Assembly (NCBI GenBank): GCA_028023455.1
Contig: JAQFVV010012422.1
Location: forward strand, 7,491,210 to 7,555,209
Direction: 5' to 3'
Source: Epiperipatus broadwayi
Lineage: Eukaryota; Onychophora; Udeonychophora; Euonychophora; Peripatidae
Length of the DNA: 64,000 nucleotides
The notes beneath the pieces are model-generated. The model saw only the letters and a program-made list of their open reading frames with translations, did not search any database and had not been told where the DNA came from. Shown one piece after another: positions 1-12,254 of this stretch. The translations under genes were made by a program, and so were the position numbers. How positions within the stretch are numbered: position 1 is the first letter of the stretch; each line of letters starts with the position of its first letter.

Positions 1-647
1 TTGCATCATTGTTTTCTTTCTAAATAAAGGTTAAATGTTAAGTCCTCCATGATAGGAAAGTTTTCAATACTGATCTTTAAATTTGATGAGTGCCATTTAG
101 CCTTTTTTATTGTAATTTCTTTTTCTACCAATGATATTTGCTCTAAGCATAACTTGGAACAACTATTGACAATATTAATCTAATATTGATGCTACCTTAT
201 ATGGATATTAATACTAACATATCATAAGCAAAAATAAGTCCAAGGAAGGTAAAAAGACCCAAATTCTTCTTGTGAAAGGCTTTAGAAAAGGAAATATATG
301 AAACTTTATTATAATATGATTAATTTTAAATTTGAGGTACTAGAGTAAGTTACTAAGGAGGATTACAAGCAGGATCAACCTATTATATCCTACTTTCCAG
401 TCATCCTAATCTACTTTCAGGCGGATAATTTGACATTACTTAATAAGTTACTAGAGCATAAAAAGATCTCTGTGTTCTTTGGAAGACACATATTTCTACC
501 TTAAACCAGAATTCATATATTAGAAATAGTGACCAGATGAGGCCTGAAATGTTCATTTTAAATTCTAGATCAAATTTTGTAATGATTTAGAAGTGCAAAC
601 AGTATGGTTAAACAATTTCACATAATATTATGACTACCATGTAGTAA
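1..647. other. No recognisable feature
   Basis: AT-rich sequence with no sustained coding frame, structured RNA or repeat that I could match to other parts of the window. Confidence 0.5.
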
Positions 648-757
648 AAAATTGAGGGTTTATTACTCAGGAGATCATATGAAGTGACAGAGCTGACCTC
701 TAATCCATATGTCTTAGCTATTGAGTTCAGCACTCTACCACAGGGCAACTCTGCAAT
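648..757 (-). mobile_element. tRNA-derived SINE, family C, complete copy
   Basis: Read on the minus strand, the copy begins with a tRNA-like head (A-box-like GTGGTAGAGTGCTGAACTC). It ends in a body shared with four other loci: an AACTCCTGAGTAATAAAGCC-like tail. Related copies are at 2485-2574, 34600-34721, 40520-40615 and 54668-54805. Recurrence of the same tail behind a tRNA-like head is the evidence that this is a SINE. Confidence 0.65.
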
Positions 758-922
758 GTAAAAAAGTATAAAATTCACATTTAATATCCTTAAGTAATTC
801 ACTGTATAGGTGTTATTTATTTCCCTGGAATTTAGATGTAATTATAGGGGATTTGAACCCAGACTTTTAAGCTCCCTTCAGCTATCCAGTCTATCTCATA
901 CATAACCACACATATGTGAAAA

Positions 923-990
923 AGATAAATGAGTTACAATTTATATATTTTATTCTGAACCAGCACTCATCAGTTGGTCCAGATCAGCAT
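923..990 (-). ncRNA. Hammerhead ribozyme motif, family A, degenerate
   Basis: The minus strand reads CCAA-CTGATGA-GTGCT-GGTTC, which is the 5' half of a type I hammerhead. The right side of stem II and the GAAA box are altered (AGAATAAAA in place of AGCACGAAA), so catalysis is unlikely. Identity is inferred by alignment to the better copy at 14015-14080. Confidence 0.6.
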
Positions 991-1220
991 TTCCCATATA
1001 TATATATATATTCAGTGCTCAGTCTTTTATTAAGGTAACAAAACTTTAAACTTTAATGGACAGGCTTCAATCTACTCCACCATACAACTCTTCAGCCTTC
1101 TGTATCATTGCAAATCTGATGATAGAACACCCAAATCCCTTGATGATACCAATATTATTGTCAGGTCTATGTTGACCTTAAGTCATTCTGATCCCTCATG
1201 TATAGGATCTTGTCCATCAG

Positions 1221-1255
1221 TATGAAATATGTATATTGGAAATCATTTATCTTTT
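1221..1255 (+). ncRNA. 3' half of a family A hammerhead
   Basis: The sequence GAAATATGTATATTGG followed by an ATCATTTATC segment is the 3' half of the family A ribozyme: the GAAA box, tiny stem III, AUA cleavage triplet and stem I. The CTGATGA half is missing at the junction between the two inverted arms, so it cannot fold as a complete ribozyme. Confidence 0.55.
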
Positions 1256-1359
1256 TCACATATGTGTAGTCAAGTTCAATCAGTTGTATGAGATAGATTG
1301 AAAGAGAGCTTGAAAGTTTGGGTTAAAATCCCTATAATTATATATAATAAAATCTGTTA

Positions 1360-2480
1360 ATTAAACTATTCTGAAGTATGGAAATACATAAATTTATGAA
1401 TATGCATGTTATATGTACTTCTACAATAGAAATGCATTCGAATGTTTCCAGGATTAAACATAGACTTCGATCAGTTCACAAATATAGAGATGTACAATTA
1501 AGAGCATAATTCCGATCACAAATGAAAAAAAATCAGATACCATTACAAATTTGTTAGATATATAAATATAATTGTAGTGAATGAAAGCTTTTAAGCATCC
1601 TCTATTAGCTTATAATTTAAATAAACTATAAGACGTGAGTTAGTAGATGACACTAAAAGTGCCCTCATTTATAACATTGTAAGTTATCGCTCCATAATGT
1701 ATTAATTACATAATTGGTTATTATAGATAGTAGGACAGGAAAAAATTTTGAAGCATAATTATTGTATTTTGCATTATAATATATAATATTCTCCAATTAG
1801 CGGCACTAAGGTTTTAACTGTAAGCATAAGAAATGGTGATCATGAGATGTTTTACTGGTTTTACATGGAATATTAATAAACAAGCTTACTTATTTTCAAG
1901 TTTTTTTTTGTTTGTAATAAGAGCAGTTCTCCTAACCCCACCACAATGTGACCATTTAACAATATTGAAAATCAGTGGCTCCCTCTTATCAGACATGCAC
2001 CACAAACAAATCTGTTTCATAGGTAAGCCAGATGCATCTGTATTTAAATCTCAGTGACTATTCGAACAGATTCATAATCTTCATCATAAACATGCTTAGT
2101 TATATATAGTAATAATAATTAATCAAAGTGCAGTTTACAATAGCCAAACATCACTAATCAATAAAAAAAATTCGTTCAAGTGTACCTGGTGTGAAACTCA
2201 GATTCCACTCAGTGGATAGATATGTTGAATTACAATATTCATATCTGTAGATATATAAATTCATATGTGTAACTACTACTAACAATTTGCCTATTACTAG
2301 TTTATTAAAGCTTAATAACTTTATTACATATATCTAAATGGTTATTTATTGATATTACTGTCTTGCTATCTATAATTTATATAAAACGCAGGTTTTAAAA
2401 GTGTTTGAATTTTTTCCATTTTGACGAGAAAGACATTTTGAAATTAAAAATTGCCTCAAGTGGTTTGATGCGAAATCAAA
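1360..2480. other. No gene seen
   Basis: Mostly featureless AT-rich DNA. About 40 bases near 1822-1860 (AATGGTGATCATGAGATGTT) match the internal part of the family B element at 47640-47700, so this is probably a small remnant of that family. Confidence 0.4.
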
Positions 2481-2484
2481 GTCC

Positions 2485-2574
2485 ATGAATATCGGCCAGC
2501 TCTGTCATTTCCGGTTCTTGGACTTCTTTTGAACTCCCTAGTAATAAAGCCATTCGAACATTTTTTTTTTTTAA
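2485..2574 (+). mobile_element. SINE family C, 5'-truncated
   Basis: Carries the body CAGCTCTGTCATTTCCGG and the tail GAACTCCCTAGTAATAAAGC, followed by a T-rich stretch. These blocks match the copies at 648-757 and 40520-40615. The tRNA-like head is absent. Confidence 0.55.
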
Positions 2575-2579
2575 TTTAA

Positions 2580-5500
2580 AAAGTTTATATCACATTTGCG
2601 TATGATTGGGTTCTATGTTTAATAACCGGTGCGGCTGACTGAATTTTCTATTGTTAATGCAATAAATATAGTGTCCATTTAGTGGTCATTATATTTCATT
2701 GCATTTGATTTGAATTACTATTACAACTATAAGTATGCATTTATATATTTCGTTGATACTTCCACACGGATGCGTATACCCACATGCACAACATGCTTGG
2801 AAAATAAAATCACCCACATATACAACATGCTTAGAAAATAAAGCCTTTGAGATAACATTTTTGATGATGTGATTTAGAAATAATAAAAGCAAATAAATCA
2901 CTTTTTTTTTAAAAAAAAAAAAAAAAGAAAGAAATTTTATTCTGTTGCTATATTGAATGCACATTTTAATTGATTTTATTCTTCATTATATCAATATTAA
3001 GTCTTTATAGATACTTTAAACAACCTCCATACTTCCCCATTCTTTTTAAATTCATATAAATATTAAGGCTTCTGATTCCAGATAGCAGAATTATGAAAAA
3101 GTAATTGAATATCTTTTACAATGTTATTTGTCACTACATCAACATTGTGGTTGGAATATGTATTTGGCAACAGTTCGGCTAAATGAGTTTTCTGTTGATA
3201 ACGAATTAACTATAGTGTCTATTTAATGATCAGAATCTCTTATTGCATTTGATATGGATCATTACAAAAATGATCATTTTTATTAACAATAGTCACTTTA
3301 TTATTATTTTATCATATGTTATTGTTAATTGGGAGTGGAATTCTATTATTATGTGGTTTTTAATGCTTCATAGTGGAGACTTAAATTTTATACTTAATAA
3401 TATTCACTTATAAAGGGTCAACATCTATATTTGTGTCTAATCAAAAAAAAAAAAATTTAAGCTCGATTTCTGAGAACATGAAGCAAAATACACTAAACAG
3501 CATTTAGGTCACTGTAAGGCAAAGCCTCCATTTTAAAATCACATACAAAATAAAACCTGATCCATCCACAACTACTCTTTAAATATTCAATAGTTACAGA
3601 TGAAGATGAGATGTATTCATCAATTCAAGCAAAAATTTGGGGTAATGTTGGTCAAGTTGTGGTCCTTCTGGATATGGTATTTGTATAGTTTTATTAAGAG
3701 AAGGGTGACTGGTAATCTTGGATCCATTCAAGCAGAAATTATAGTGATACAGCTGTAGCTTTTGCTTCATCAATATCCAGCTTGTGTCTAAAAAAGGTAT
3801 TGGGAAACTTTGCAGGTATATCTCCTAATTCTAAACTTGAGAGCATTTAATTTGGGATGATATAGCTCTCTTGGTAATTTATTTGCTCGTGCTGTCTTTT
3901 AACAATTCTCTTGATGTTGTTAATCATCTCCTATATGTTTTAATATTGTGATGTTTTTTGTGTCAGCCATTTCCCACAACATACATGCCTCAGCATATGT
4001 TCTGGTTATTAATATCATTTATTCTTTCTGCACTTATACAAAACTTTCCTTTTCCAAGAGTTTTGCATTTGATATTAACTAAAAAAAAATTAACAAAATT
4101 TTATTTGCTATTTGGGATCAGCCATGTTAAATCTGCAGTGATAGAACTGTCTTAATATATCAGCAACAATGGCATAAGTCTTCCAGCCAGCACTAATAAA
4201 TAAATGTAACGTAGCAATAGAATCACTTGGCCTAAAGCTGACTAAACAGAAGAAAATGATGATGTTAATAAGATTGGTTGAAATTAAAAAAAAATGTATT
4301 GCTCTAGCTAAGAAATTAACTAAATTCATTTGAATAAAAAATTTAAGTCTTAATTAATTATTATAAATATGATAAAACAATTCAATAATAAATATTCTTT
4401 ATTACCCAAACATCAATCTTCTTAATTCTTTTTTTCAGAAGAGCTTTTTGTTTGTTTGAAAGATTCCCATACACAAACTATGCACATGCATTGAAGATCA
4501 TGCTATAAATTTTTCTGATTTTGTTTTTATATTATTCTTGTAGAGGCTTCCAGATAGATAAATAAGTGATATTAGAGGACCAATTAAAAGAGAGAGAGAG
4601 AAAAAAACGAAACCTGGTGACAAAATGTAGCACTTGCTCATCATATTCCTATGTATTATACACATAACTGTGGGATATAATTTATTAATGTTTTCTGCTA
4701 TTCTTAAAAACAATGCAACTATGTTAGATCTAAATCACTATGAGCATATATATGGATGTGGTCATGAGTTGAGAATGGGTGATCAAAATCTAACCTGGCT
4801 TCTGTATAAAATTAGCAATACTGGCCTAGACTTCTTAGACAGCACTAATAAATTCAAAGCTAGTTCATATCACTTGACCTAAATAGATTCCTTATACTAT
4901 ATATGTAAACAAACAGTCGATTTTTTTGTATATTGCACTTAAAAAGATAGGAAATCTTATTAATTATATTGCTATAAATAGGCTCGTGGATTGGCTAATT
5001 AAACTCCTAAGATATTCACCACAAGGTATTTTTAATAAAATAGGCCACATTTTTGTCATCACACACAAAAAAAGGATCTTTCCTCGTGTCTTTTCAAATG
5101 AAATTGTAAGATCAAATCTCAGATTTTATCTCAGAGAAATTAAACGTGATCCTTATTTATGTTTCACTCGCATTCTGTTACTGTTAATTTTGAATGACTA
5201 GTCTGACAAGTTTAAGTCCGAGTTATTAATTTTTAGACTGTCTATTTAGCCTATTACTCAATTATTATGAGAAAGGAGATAATATTACGGTTAACAAACT
5301 TTTGATTGGAAAATAAATGCATAAAAATGAATCAAATCCAATCTTAAATAAACAAAACCAACATACTTAAAGTCAATTCATATACAACGAAAATATTAAA
5401 TTTTAATTTATTTTTTAAAATCAAATATAGCAAATGATTTAAACCAGTTGTTACCACTCTAGCTCGGAAAAACGTCAAACTTAGATATTAATATACGAGA

Positions 5501-6228
5501 GGCCTGCAATAAATTCAAATTTGCTCATGATAATGAATTAACTAAAAACAGCAGGATCAGAACATGCATAATTCATACTAGATATGTATCTAAGCTTTGC
5601 GGTCGAAAGTAATGATTTAAACAAGAAAAATGATAAATTAACATTCTTTTAAAAATATTTAAAATTACTTAGAAGAGAAAATTACATCGAATGCTTTCAT
5701 CTCTTTTATGTATGTATTATTTAGTTTTAAGTCTTAACACCTGCTTATATAAATATGTTCATAATCATAAAGATGAAAATTGGGAAATCAATTATCAAAA
5801 GTAGATTCGAGATAAAATCATTTCTCATTAACAAATAACAAATGTTTAATGAGTAGATAAATTTCATTAATAATTATGATAATTAATATACCGTATGTTA
5901 CATCTGTTAAAATATTGAGTGTAAGTTAGGAAAAATGAGGTTGGGAAAAGTCTATTACATATATTTGAAAAAAAATAACTAATTATGTAATTAATATATT
6001 AGAGAATAATTTATTTTATTATTTAAAGTTGTAATTAATAATTTATATTATTTCAAATAAAAGCATTTATGTATCCTATATTATCTCTTTCTGTGAAAAT
6101 AAGATGTGATATATAACAACCAAATTTTAAATTGTAACATGCCGATACTGCAATAGAAAAACTCCATGCGTTATTACATATAATATCTTACATCTTATTT
6201 TCATTATAAACTAATAGAAGTCGCTTAC
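2580..6228. other. No gene seen; repeat scraps
   Basis: No exon-like frame or RNA was found. Bases 2999-3056 (CAACCTCCATACTTCCCC...) repeat the sequence at about 27275-27315 and, inverted, at 27670-27720, so they belong to the composite repeat described there. Homopolymer A/T runs are common. Confidence 0.4.
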
Positions 6229-6253
6229 ATCACATCACATCACATCACATCGC
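6229..6253. repeat. (CATCA)n short tandem repeat
   Basis: About five CATCA units. The same pentamer ends the LINE fragment at about 25465-25480, so this may be the tail of an eroded copy of that LINE. Confidence 0.6.
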
Positions 6254-6549
6254 CGAAGTTAAGTAATGTAACTTAGATGCGTATTTGCCTGAAACCCTAA
6301 ATGTAGTAGGCCTGTCTATTTTAAATTTAAAAACCTTAAGAGCTCTAGGCCTGTTTGTTCTAAATTAAAAATATTTTGAAGATTTCAATATATGAATGGA
6401 AGTAGATGAATAAATATAGTATTCAAGTTGATTACATGGAGTGGAGAAGATAGCAAACATGGGCAAGAAAGGTTTTACAATATATAAAAAATGTATTTCT
6501 ATGTATTTATATAAGAAATAAAATATAAATGCCTGATTAATGCATCACA

Positions 6550-6850
6550 AATATATAATGAAATGGACGGTTGAATAGTTGGAAGAGCGAGAAGATTGAA
6601 GTCTGTCCATTAAAGTTTGAGGAATTATTATCTTGATATAAACCTTAGCACTGATTGTATATATGTGTGGGTAATTATGATATGGATCAAATGATGAGTG
6701 CTGGTTCTGCACGAAATATGTATATTGTGGATCATGTATCTTTTTCACAAGAGTGTGGTCATGTGTATCAGTTGCTTTGAATGGAGTGAAAGATAAATAG
6801 ACTGACAAATCCTGAGTTCAAATCACTCTACTTTCATAATTATGGAAAGT
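6550..6850 (+). mobile_element. Hammerhead-bearing element, family A
   Basis: A single plus-strand copy runs from the AATGAAATGGACGG block through TCTGTCCATTAAAG and a hammerhead-like core to a B-box-like block, GAGTTCAAATCAC. The order matches the copies at 12255-12575 and 36590-36925. Confidence 0.6.
6674..6740 (+). ncRNA. Hammerhead ribozyme motif, family A, degenerate
   Basis: The core reads ATGATGA-GTGCT-GGTTC-TGCAC-GAAA. The invariant first C of CTGATGA is now A, and the top pair of stem II is lost. The downstream TATTGTGGATC still matches the stem I strand. It is likely inactive. Confidence 0.6.
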
Positions 6851-6950
6851 AAAGGGTTAATTAGAGAAAAAAAATTAGGATTATAGAAAATGAATATGAA
6901 TTTTAAAAAAAATAGTTTGAAGTTGTATAAGTATAAAAATAATATAAAGT

Positions 6951-7067
6951 GTCAAGCATTGTTAGCCGAGAGGTCAGCGCAGCCGCCTTGCAAGCAAGCA
7001 GTTGGTTGCAGACGGTTGTTGAGGATTCGTCTCCCGGCAGATGCTATGACATATGAAAAAAAAAAAA
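6951..7067 (+). mobile_element. tRNA-like retroposon (SINE S)
   Basis: A tRNA-like head starts GCATTGTTAGCCGAGAGG (A box) and has a B-box-like GGATTCGTCTCC. It is followed by the family tail ATGCTATGACATATG and an A-run. Close relatives are at 10512, 39968 and 50790. The head carries an extended variable region compared with the 71-nt copy at 14475. Confidence 0.8.
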
Positions 7068-7139
7068 GTAAAAGTATGTATGATAACACTAAAAGAAATT
7101 TGACAGCATTTAGTATAAGGGTGGAGATTTAGATACCAA

Positions 7140-7345
7140 AGAAAGAAGGCAAATATTTAATATGGATTATGACTGTAGATGTATTTTATGTGGAAATGAA
7201 AGAAAGAATAATGTACACTAATTTTGGAATTTAAGATGCTGAAAGAGGATCAAAATAGAGTATACAGAGAATGGGGGAAAATTTAAAGATAGAGTTAATG
7301 AAGCAGAAATTTATGATTTAAAAAAAAAAAAGGTCTTTATAATAA
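7140..7345 (+). pseudogene. Possible LINE 3'-coding remnant
   Basis: A short frame reads a CxxC...H zinc-knuckle-like pattern (C-R-C-I-L-C-G-N-E-R-K-N-N-V-H) and is then interrupted. This resembles the C-terminal cysteine motif of non-LTR retrotransposons, such as the one at 25030-25200. The match is short, so the call is tentative. Confidence 0.25.
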
Positions 7346-7619
7346 AATTGGCAGTTATAAAGACACAAAAATAAAACTATATTAATATAATTTATATTAA
7401 ATGAGGTAGGAGGAAACAATGAATCATTGCTGGAAAAATAACTGGGTAGTAAGGAGTAGATGATTTTATTATGATATGTAAGAGTTTTGGAGGGAGGAAA
7501 TATTTAACTTGCGAGGCTTTAGGCGTATAGCGTAAGCACAAAAATTTATTATTTCACTTAAGTAATAACTGAAATACAGGCTTATTATATACTTGTATCT
7601 ATATATGTAATATACATGG

Positions 7620-7935
7620 TATATGAGCAAAGACTTTCACACGACCCACCACTCTCCATTCTATCTCATAACACTGATACACTTGGACACATATATGTCG
7701 AAAAGATAAATAATCACCAATATACATATTTCATGCTAAACCAGCAATCACCAATTGGTCCAGATTATCATCTCTACACATATATGCCATAAGTGCTCAG
7801 ATATATAATAAGATAGCCAATCTTCATATTTTAATGGACAGGCTTCAATCCACTCCACACTCCAACTCTTCAACCGTCGATCCAATTGAAAATCTGATGA
7901 TGGAATGCTCAAAGGAAAATCTATTTTACTACATC
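7620..7935 (-). mobile_element. Hammerhead-bearing element, family A
   Basis: This is a minus-strand copy with the family landmarks in order: the ACTTTCACACGACCC block, AAAAGATAAATAATC, a ribozyme-like core, TTAATGGACAGGCTTC and AAAATCTGATGATGGAATG. It opposes the plus-strand copy at 6550-6850, with a SINE and other DNA between. Confidence 0.65.
7705..7770 (-). ncRNA. Hammerhead ribozyme motif, family A, degenerate
   Basis: The minus strand reads CCAA-TTGGTGA-TTGCTGGTTTAGCAT-GAAATATGTATATTGG. The GAAA box, stem III and stem I 3' strand are intact, but the CTGATGA box has two changes. It is likely inactive. Confidence 0.6.
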
Positions 7936-7939
7936 ACAT

Positions 7940-9320
7940 CAATAATTAAAAAGACGATGTAAGGAAAATGTTTACGTGTAACAGCTGTGAACTTTCTAGA
8001 GAATCAGTTAAGATAAACGCAGAATGGGAGTGTCTTAGATTAAGTTGCCTTTTATCTTAATATTGTTTACTATAAAATAAGAAAAAAATTTGGCTTCAAA
8101 TACTGATAAATATAGATCACCCCACATTATTTTTTTGCACTTCATAAGTTGGTTATTAAATTAATAAACTGTAAAAACAAATGTTTATTAAATGAAAGAA
8201 ACTATTTGATTCTTTTATGAAACCTTTGGGAGTTTAATATCCATATTAAATGTAATGAACACATTAAATTTCCAATGATCACAACTTTATATTCTTGCGG
8301 ATTGTTCAGATATAATTGTTCATATGATAATATTACTCTGAATTTAAGACTAAGAAAACATTATGGTATTGATGTTCAAATGCCTAATACTTTCTAAGAT
8401 ATGAGTTGGGTTTTTTAAGAGTAGAATACTTTTGGGTATCAATGCTGATTTTCTTTTTATCTAATACTTTCTAAGATATGAGTTGGGTTTTTTAAGAGTA
8501 GAATATACTTTTGGGTATCAATGCTGATTTTCTTTTTATTATTTCTACTTATGACAAAAAAGGAATCTCAATTTTTGGAAGTCATAAAATTATCAATAAA
8601 GGCAGCCTATAAGAAAGAGTATTTAAGAATCATCAGATTACAGAACTACCATGCTATTTAAGAATGACTTAATCAATTGATTTTCTGCCAATATAGATCA
8701 CTTTAGATTAATGTATTGCACAAATTGGCAGAACTGTATAATATTAAATGAAATATTTTAATACAAGATGAAATTAAGAAGAAGTAGGTATAATTGCTTT
8801 GCAAAGTTAATATATTTTATGTATACTAACTTCTTTAGCTGAAATTAGATTATGTTATGGGGAAATAAAATATAACAAGAAGATAATACTATACTTAATA
8901 ACATTTGGCAATAGAAATATTTAATGGCTTTTACATTGTTGAATTGATTGACTTATCTAGGGTGTGTTTTGCATAATTTGATGCAATTATAAAGAGTCTG
9001 ATTGAAAAGTCAAAGATCCATAGATCACAGCTTGGTTCTGCGATTATGTTGCTTGAATGTCATGATCGTCCAAGAGACATTTCACACAATTATTTTCAAC
9101 TAAGATGAGATTTATTACACATAAAAGAGAACAATACCATGGAGGTTGGAGGCATAACAGTCAGAATAACAAAATTAATTTATCAAATTTTTAAAAAGAG
9201 TTCAAATGCTGATTATTCAAGGGTATGTCCTAAGCTGTGTCATTCTGATGAAGTTGAGAACCCATTCACATGTGCAAAATACTTGAGAATACACTAACGA
9301 ATATTTAAAATTATTAGAGA
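7940..9320. other. No gene seen
   Basis: No coding or RNA signal was found apart from the 78-bp tandem duplication listed separately. Confidence 0.45.
8383..8540. repeat. 78-bp tandem duplication
   Basis: The block starting CTAATACTTTCTAAGATATG at 8383 is repeated directly from 8461. The second copy differs only by an inserted AT. It is a recent local duplication in otherwise unique DNA. Confidence 0.9.
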
Positions 9321-9324
9321 ACAT

Positions 9325-9445
9325 GTGTGTGATCAGGTGGGTCAGCAATATGAGATGGCACTGAGAGTAGTGGGTCATGTGAAAATCTGAGTTCGAATCC
9401 CGCCTATATTACATATATAAATGCAGGTTTTAGCCTGTGCAATGT
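9325..9445 (+). mobile_element. Family A element, 3' tRNA-like part only
   Basis: Contains GATCAGGTGGGTCAGCAATA and a B-box-like GAGTTCGAATCCC, followed by the TATTACATATAT tail. These correspond to the 3' ends of the copies at 12446-12575 and 36838-36925. The ribozyme half is absent, so the copy is 5'-truncated. Confidence 0.6.
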
Positions 9446-9504
9446 ATTAGAGAAGGTTAAGAAAATGTTTGAAAATAAAAGTACAGAGAGTAAATTTGGA
9501 TTTA

Positions 9505-10118
9505 TATATTGGACTATTTCCATCATCTAATATGAGTATTGAATCTCTTTATTATTTTTTTTACTTTATTTAAATATTCTAAATACATTCAACTGTTAGT
9601 AATAGTACACAGGTTAATATATGCCCAATGTTTTGAGAGATATTATTCTCACCTCTTCTTCAGGTGTTGCTGGTCTGATCATTGACAGTACTAGCATGGG
9701 AACTGAATGTGGACCCTTAGATTTTTGAGTATTGAATTTTAAGGTAGTACTCACATTACCTTAAAATTCAATACTCAAGAATCTAAGGGTTCAGATTTGA
9801 TTCCCATGCTAGTACTGTCACTGGTCAGACCAGCAACATCTGAAGAAGAGGGGAGAATATGAGCATTACCTTAAAATTAAATACTCAAGAATCTAAGGGT
9901 CCAGGTTCGATTCCCATGCTAGTACTGTCACTGGTCAGACCAGCAATATCTGAAGAAGAGGGGAGAATAATACCTCTCAAAACATTGTGCATATATTAAT
10001 ATGTGTGCTATTACTAATAATTGAATGTATTTGGAATATTTAAATAAAGTTAAATTTTTCTAAAGACATTCAATTCTCATATTAGATGATGGAAATAGTC
10101 TAATATATAAATACAACT
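9505..10118. repeat. Palindromic SINE dimer (foldback)
   Basis: Two arms of roughly 250-300 bp are inverted copies of each other. The left arm begins TTGGACTATTTCCATCATCT and the right arm ends with its complement. Each arm contains the same SINE body (B-box-like GGTTCGATTCCC, then CAGACCAGCAACATCTGAAG). A partial extra copy of the right arm's inner part (9862-9975) is added in tandem. The same inverted architecture occurs at 32722-33232, while a single arm with a complete tRNA-like head lies at 50110-50375. Confidence 0.85.
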
Positions 10119-10500
10119 AAACACCATCATCTCAAACCTTCAGAAAAATAGTGAGTAAATTTAATTGTGGACATACAAATGAGAAAAGAAAGAGCAATTT
10201 ATGAATTCTTTTGGGAAGGAAGAGTGAATTGAAGATATGGCAAAGTTGGATTCCATTTTTTTTACTTTGACTAAGAGTAAACCTGAATTTGAAATCTGCA
10301 ATCTGCTTAATATATTCAGTACAAGGATTGTCCATTAATCAGTAAAATGTAAACCACTGAGAAAGATAATGTTACTGTATGATATTTTAACTTTTTGAAA
10401 CATTCTGATAAACTTAATTAATTTTAAAATATTAAAAGATTCAAAGAAAATAGATGACTGAAATAAAAAAAACCAATATATGTGTAAACAATGAATTGAA

Positions 10501-10630
10501 AGTTAACTCTGGTCAAGCATTGTTAGCCGAGATGGCAGCGCAGCCGCCTTGCAAGCAAGCAGTTGGTTGCAGATGGTTGTTGCTGGTTCGCCTCCTGTCT
10601 GATGTTATGACATATGGATAGTTAACTCTG
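10501..10630 (+). mobile_element. tRNA-like retroposon (SINE S) with target-site duplication
   Basis: The element (10512-10619) has the tRNA-like head and the ATGACATATG tail of this family. It is bounded by an 11-bp direct repeat, AGTTAACTCTG, at 10501-10511 and 10620-10630. The duplication shows insertion by retrotransposition. Confidence 0.85.
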
Positions 10631-10639
10631 TACAAATCC

Positions 10640-11530
10640 GAAAGATATTAATCCTTGATACTGAAATCTAATTTTCTTGATGCAAAAAAATAAATGTCGC
10701 GATTGTAAAATTAGGGGTGTTATAAAATCTGAAAGAATTCTAACAAAATATAATATTGTTATAGAGGACAGGATAACAGAATGGTTCCTACAACATTATT
10801 TGAAATGCAGATATTTTAAATGAAGTGAGATAAAATAACCAAAAAACGTTGGCAAATTTATATACCACATATTAAATATTAGTAATAGCCATGTACGTCT
10901 AAGAAAAATAGAGTGGGGGACGGTGGGACATATTAAAAGTTACATTTCTATATTAGCTCTACACTTACTAAAATCTTTACAAAAAGGCAATGATAAATAA
11001 ATCCAGATTTAAAATAACAAAACGTCATCAATCACATCAAGGGTACAGATTTTTTAAACATGCTGTGATCTCAAAACAGACTCCTCTAGGTTTTTTTTTT
11101 TACAACTTTTAGTGTTACACTTTTATTGTCTGTTTTAACACTCATTAATCACATTTTGTTACAGTTATTTATTTAATAGTTAGTATTTTTAGAGTTGTAC
11201 TCTAATGCATTTCTAATAAAATATTTTTTAATATTTCTTTGTACCAATCAGTACATTTTGTCATTATATTCTTATAAACACCAGTGCATCTCTAGTAAAA
11301 ATATGTCTTTAAAATAATGAAAAATGTTCAAGCTGTTATAAATGATGTGATTATATAGATTATAGAAGTTAGACACTGAAGGTCAGAAATATAAAAAAAA
11401 AAATGTTAATAGATTGAACACTGAAGGAGGAAAATAGAAAAAAGCACTGATTTGTTTGAACTGAGATAATGAAGAAAGACTTTTGAGAATATTATTGATA
11501 ACAAGGAAATTAACTAAGTAGATATTTATC
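10640..11530. other. No gene seen
   Basis: AT-rich sequence without coding frames longer than chance or recognisable repeats. Confidence 0.45.
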
Positions 11531-11533
11531 ATA

Positions 11534-11764
11534 TAATACTCAATTGTCCAAGTACTTAACTACTTTTACAATGCTTTATTTCCCATCTTTTTCTACAATT
11601 TACAGTTTCAGTTGCCCCAGCAATCTTCTTCAGAACTCTATATCTCCTAATCTCAAAGTTCTGAAGAAGATTGCTGGGGAAATCAAAACTGTAAACTGTA
11701 GAAAAGGGTGGGAAATAAGGCATTGTAAAAGTAGTAAAATGCTTGGACAATTGAGTATTATATG
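11534..11764. repeat. Foldback element with about 100-bp inverted arms
   Basis: The left arm starts ATAATACTCAATTGTCCAAG and contains CCCAGCAATCTTCTTCAGAA. The right arm is its close inverted copy, ending CTTGGACAATTGAGTATTAT. Only about 20 bases separate them. Overlapping open frames on both strands here are a by-product of the palindrome, not genes. Confidence 0.85.
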
Positions 11765-12254
11765 TATAAATTTGGCAATGCAAAAGGAAAGAGTAGTTAT
11801 TATACTCTTAAAGTAGATATTTATCACTGACAGATTTGAACTTTTAGTTGAATTATGATGATCAGGTTAAAATTCTCATTTCCAACATATTAAGAGTTGA
11901 TCTTGTTCTTTGGAAAAAAAGTCACTGATGAAAACAAAAAAATGTAGTCTAATCATCATCACTCCAAAGTTAAATAAGTTCAAGCACCAGAAGCAAAAGA
12001 ACTGAGCTGCAATTGTGGTTCCACATTACCTTTTGAATCCACCATTTTACCATATCACTAAATGATGCAGGTCAGAATAATTAAATGATTTGTCCCTTGG
12101 GAGGTCTGAGCATTAGAAGTGATAAAATGTGCTGTGATTGCAGATCTTTATCTTGATAACTAGTCATTGAGGATCATTGGGTATTTTCCTCAAAAAAGCA
12201 TGATAGTTTTACTGCATTCGACTGTTGTTTTACCATTACCATAACTAATATTTT

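Larger units (their letters stand above)
828..1352. mobile_element. Hammerhead-bearing element, family A, head-to-head inverted pair
   Basis: A minus-strand copy (about 828-1200) is followed by a plus-strand 3' portion (1221-1352). Both arms end outward in the same B-box-like block: GGGGATTTGAACCC at the left, and its inverse ending in AATCCCTATAATT at the right. The arms also share the AAAAGATAAAT...CACATATGTG segment in inverted orientation. The same layout recurs at 13668-14180 and 36135-36925, so it is unlikely to be a chance pair of insertions. The element has no coding capacity. Confidence 0.6.

Noticed and set aside
6229-6300. 5S rRNA-like GAAGTTAAG next to the CATCA repeat
   Set aside because: Only nine bases match the 5S internal box; the flanking 5S sequence and fold are absent.
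11544-11827. Three overlapping frames on both strands
   Set aside because: They arise from a near-perfect palindrome, so each is a reflection of the other.
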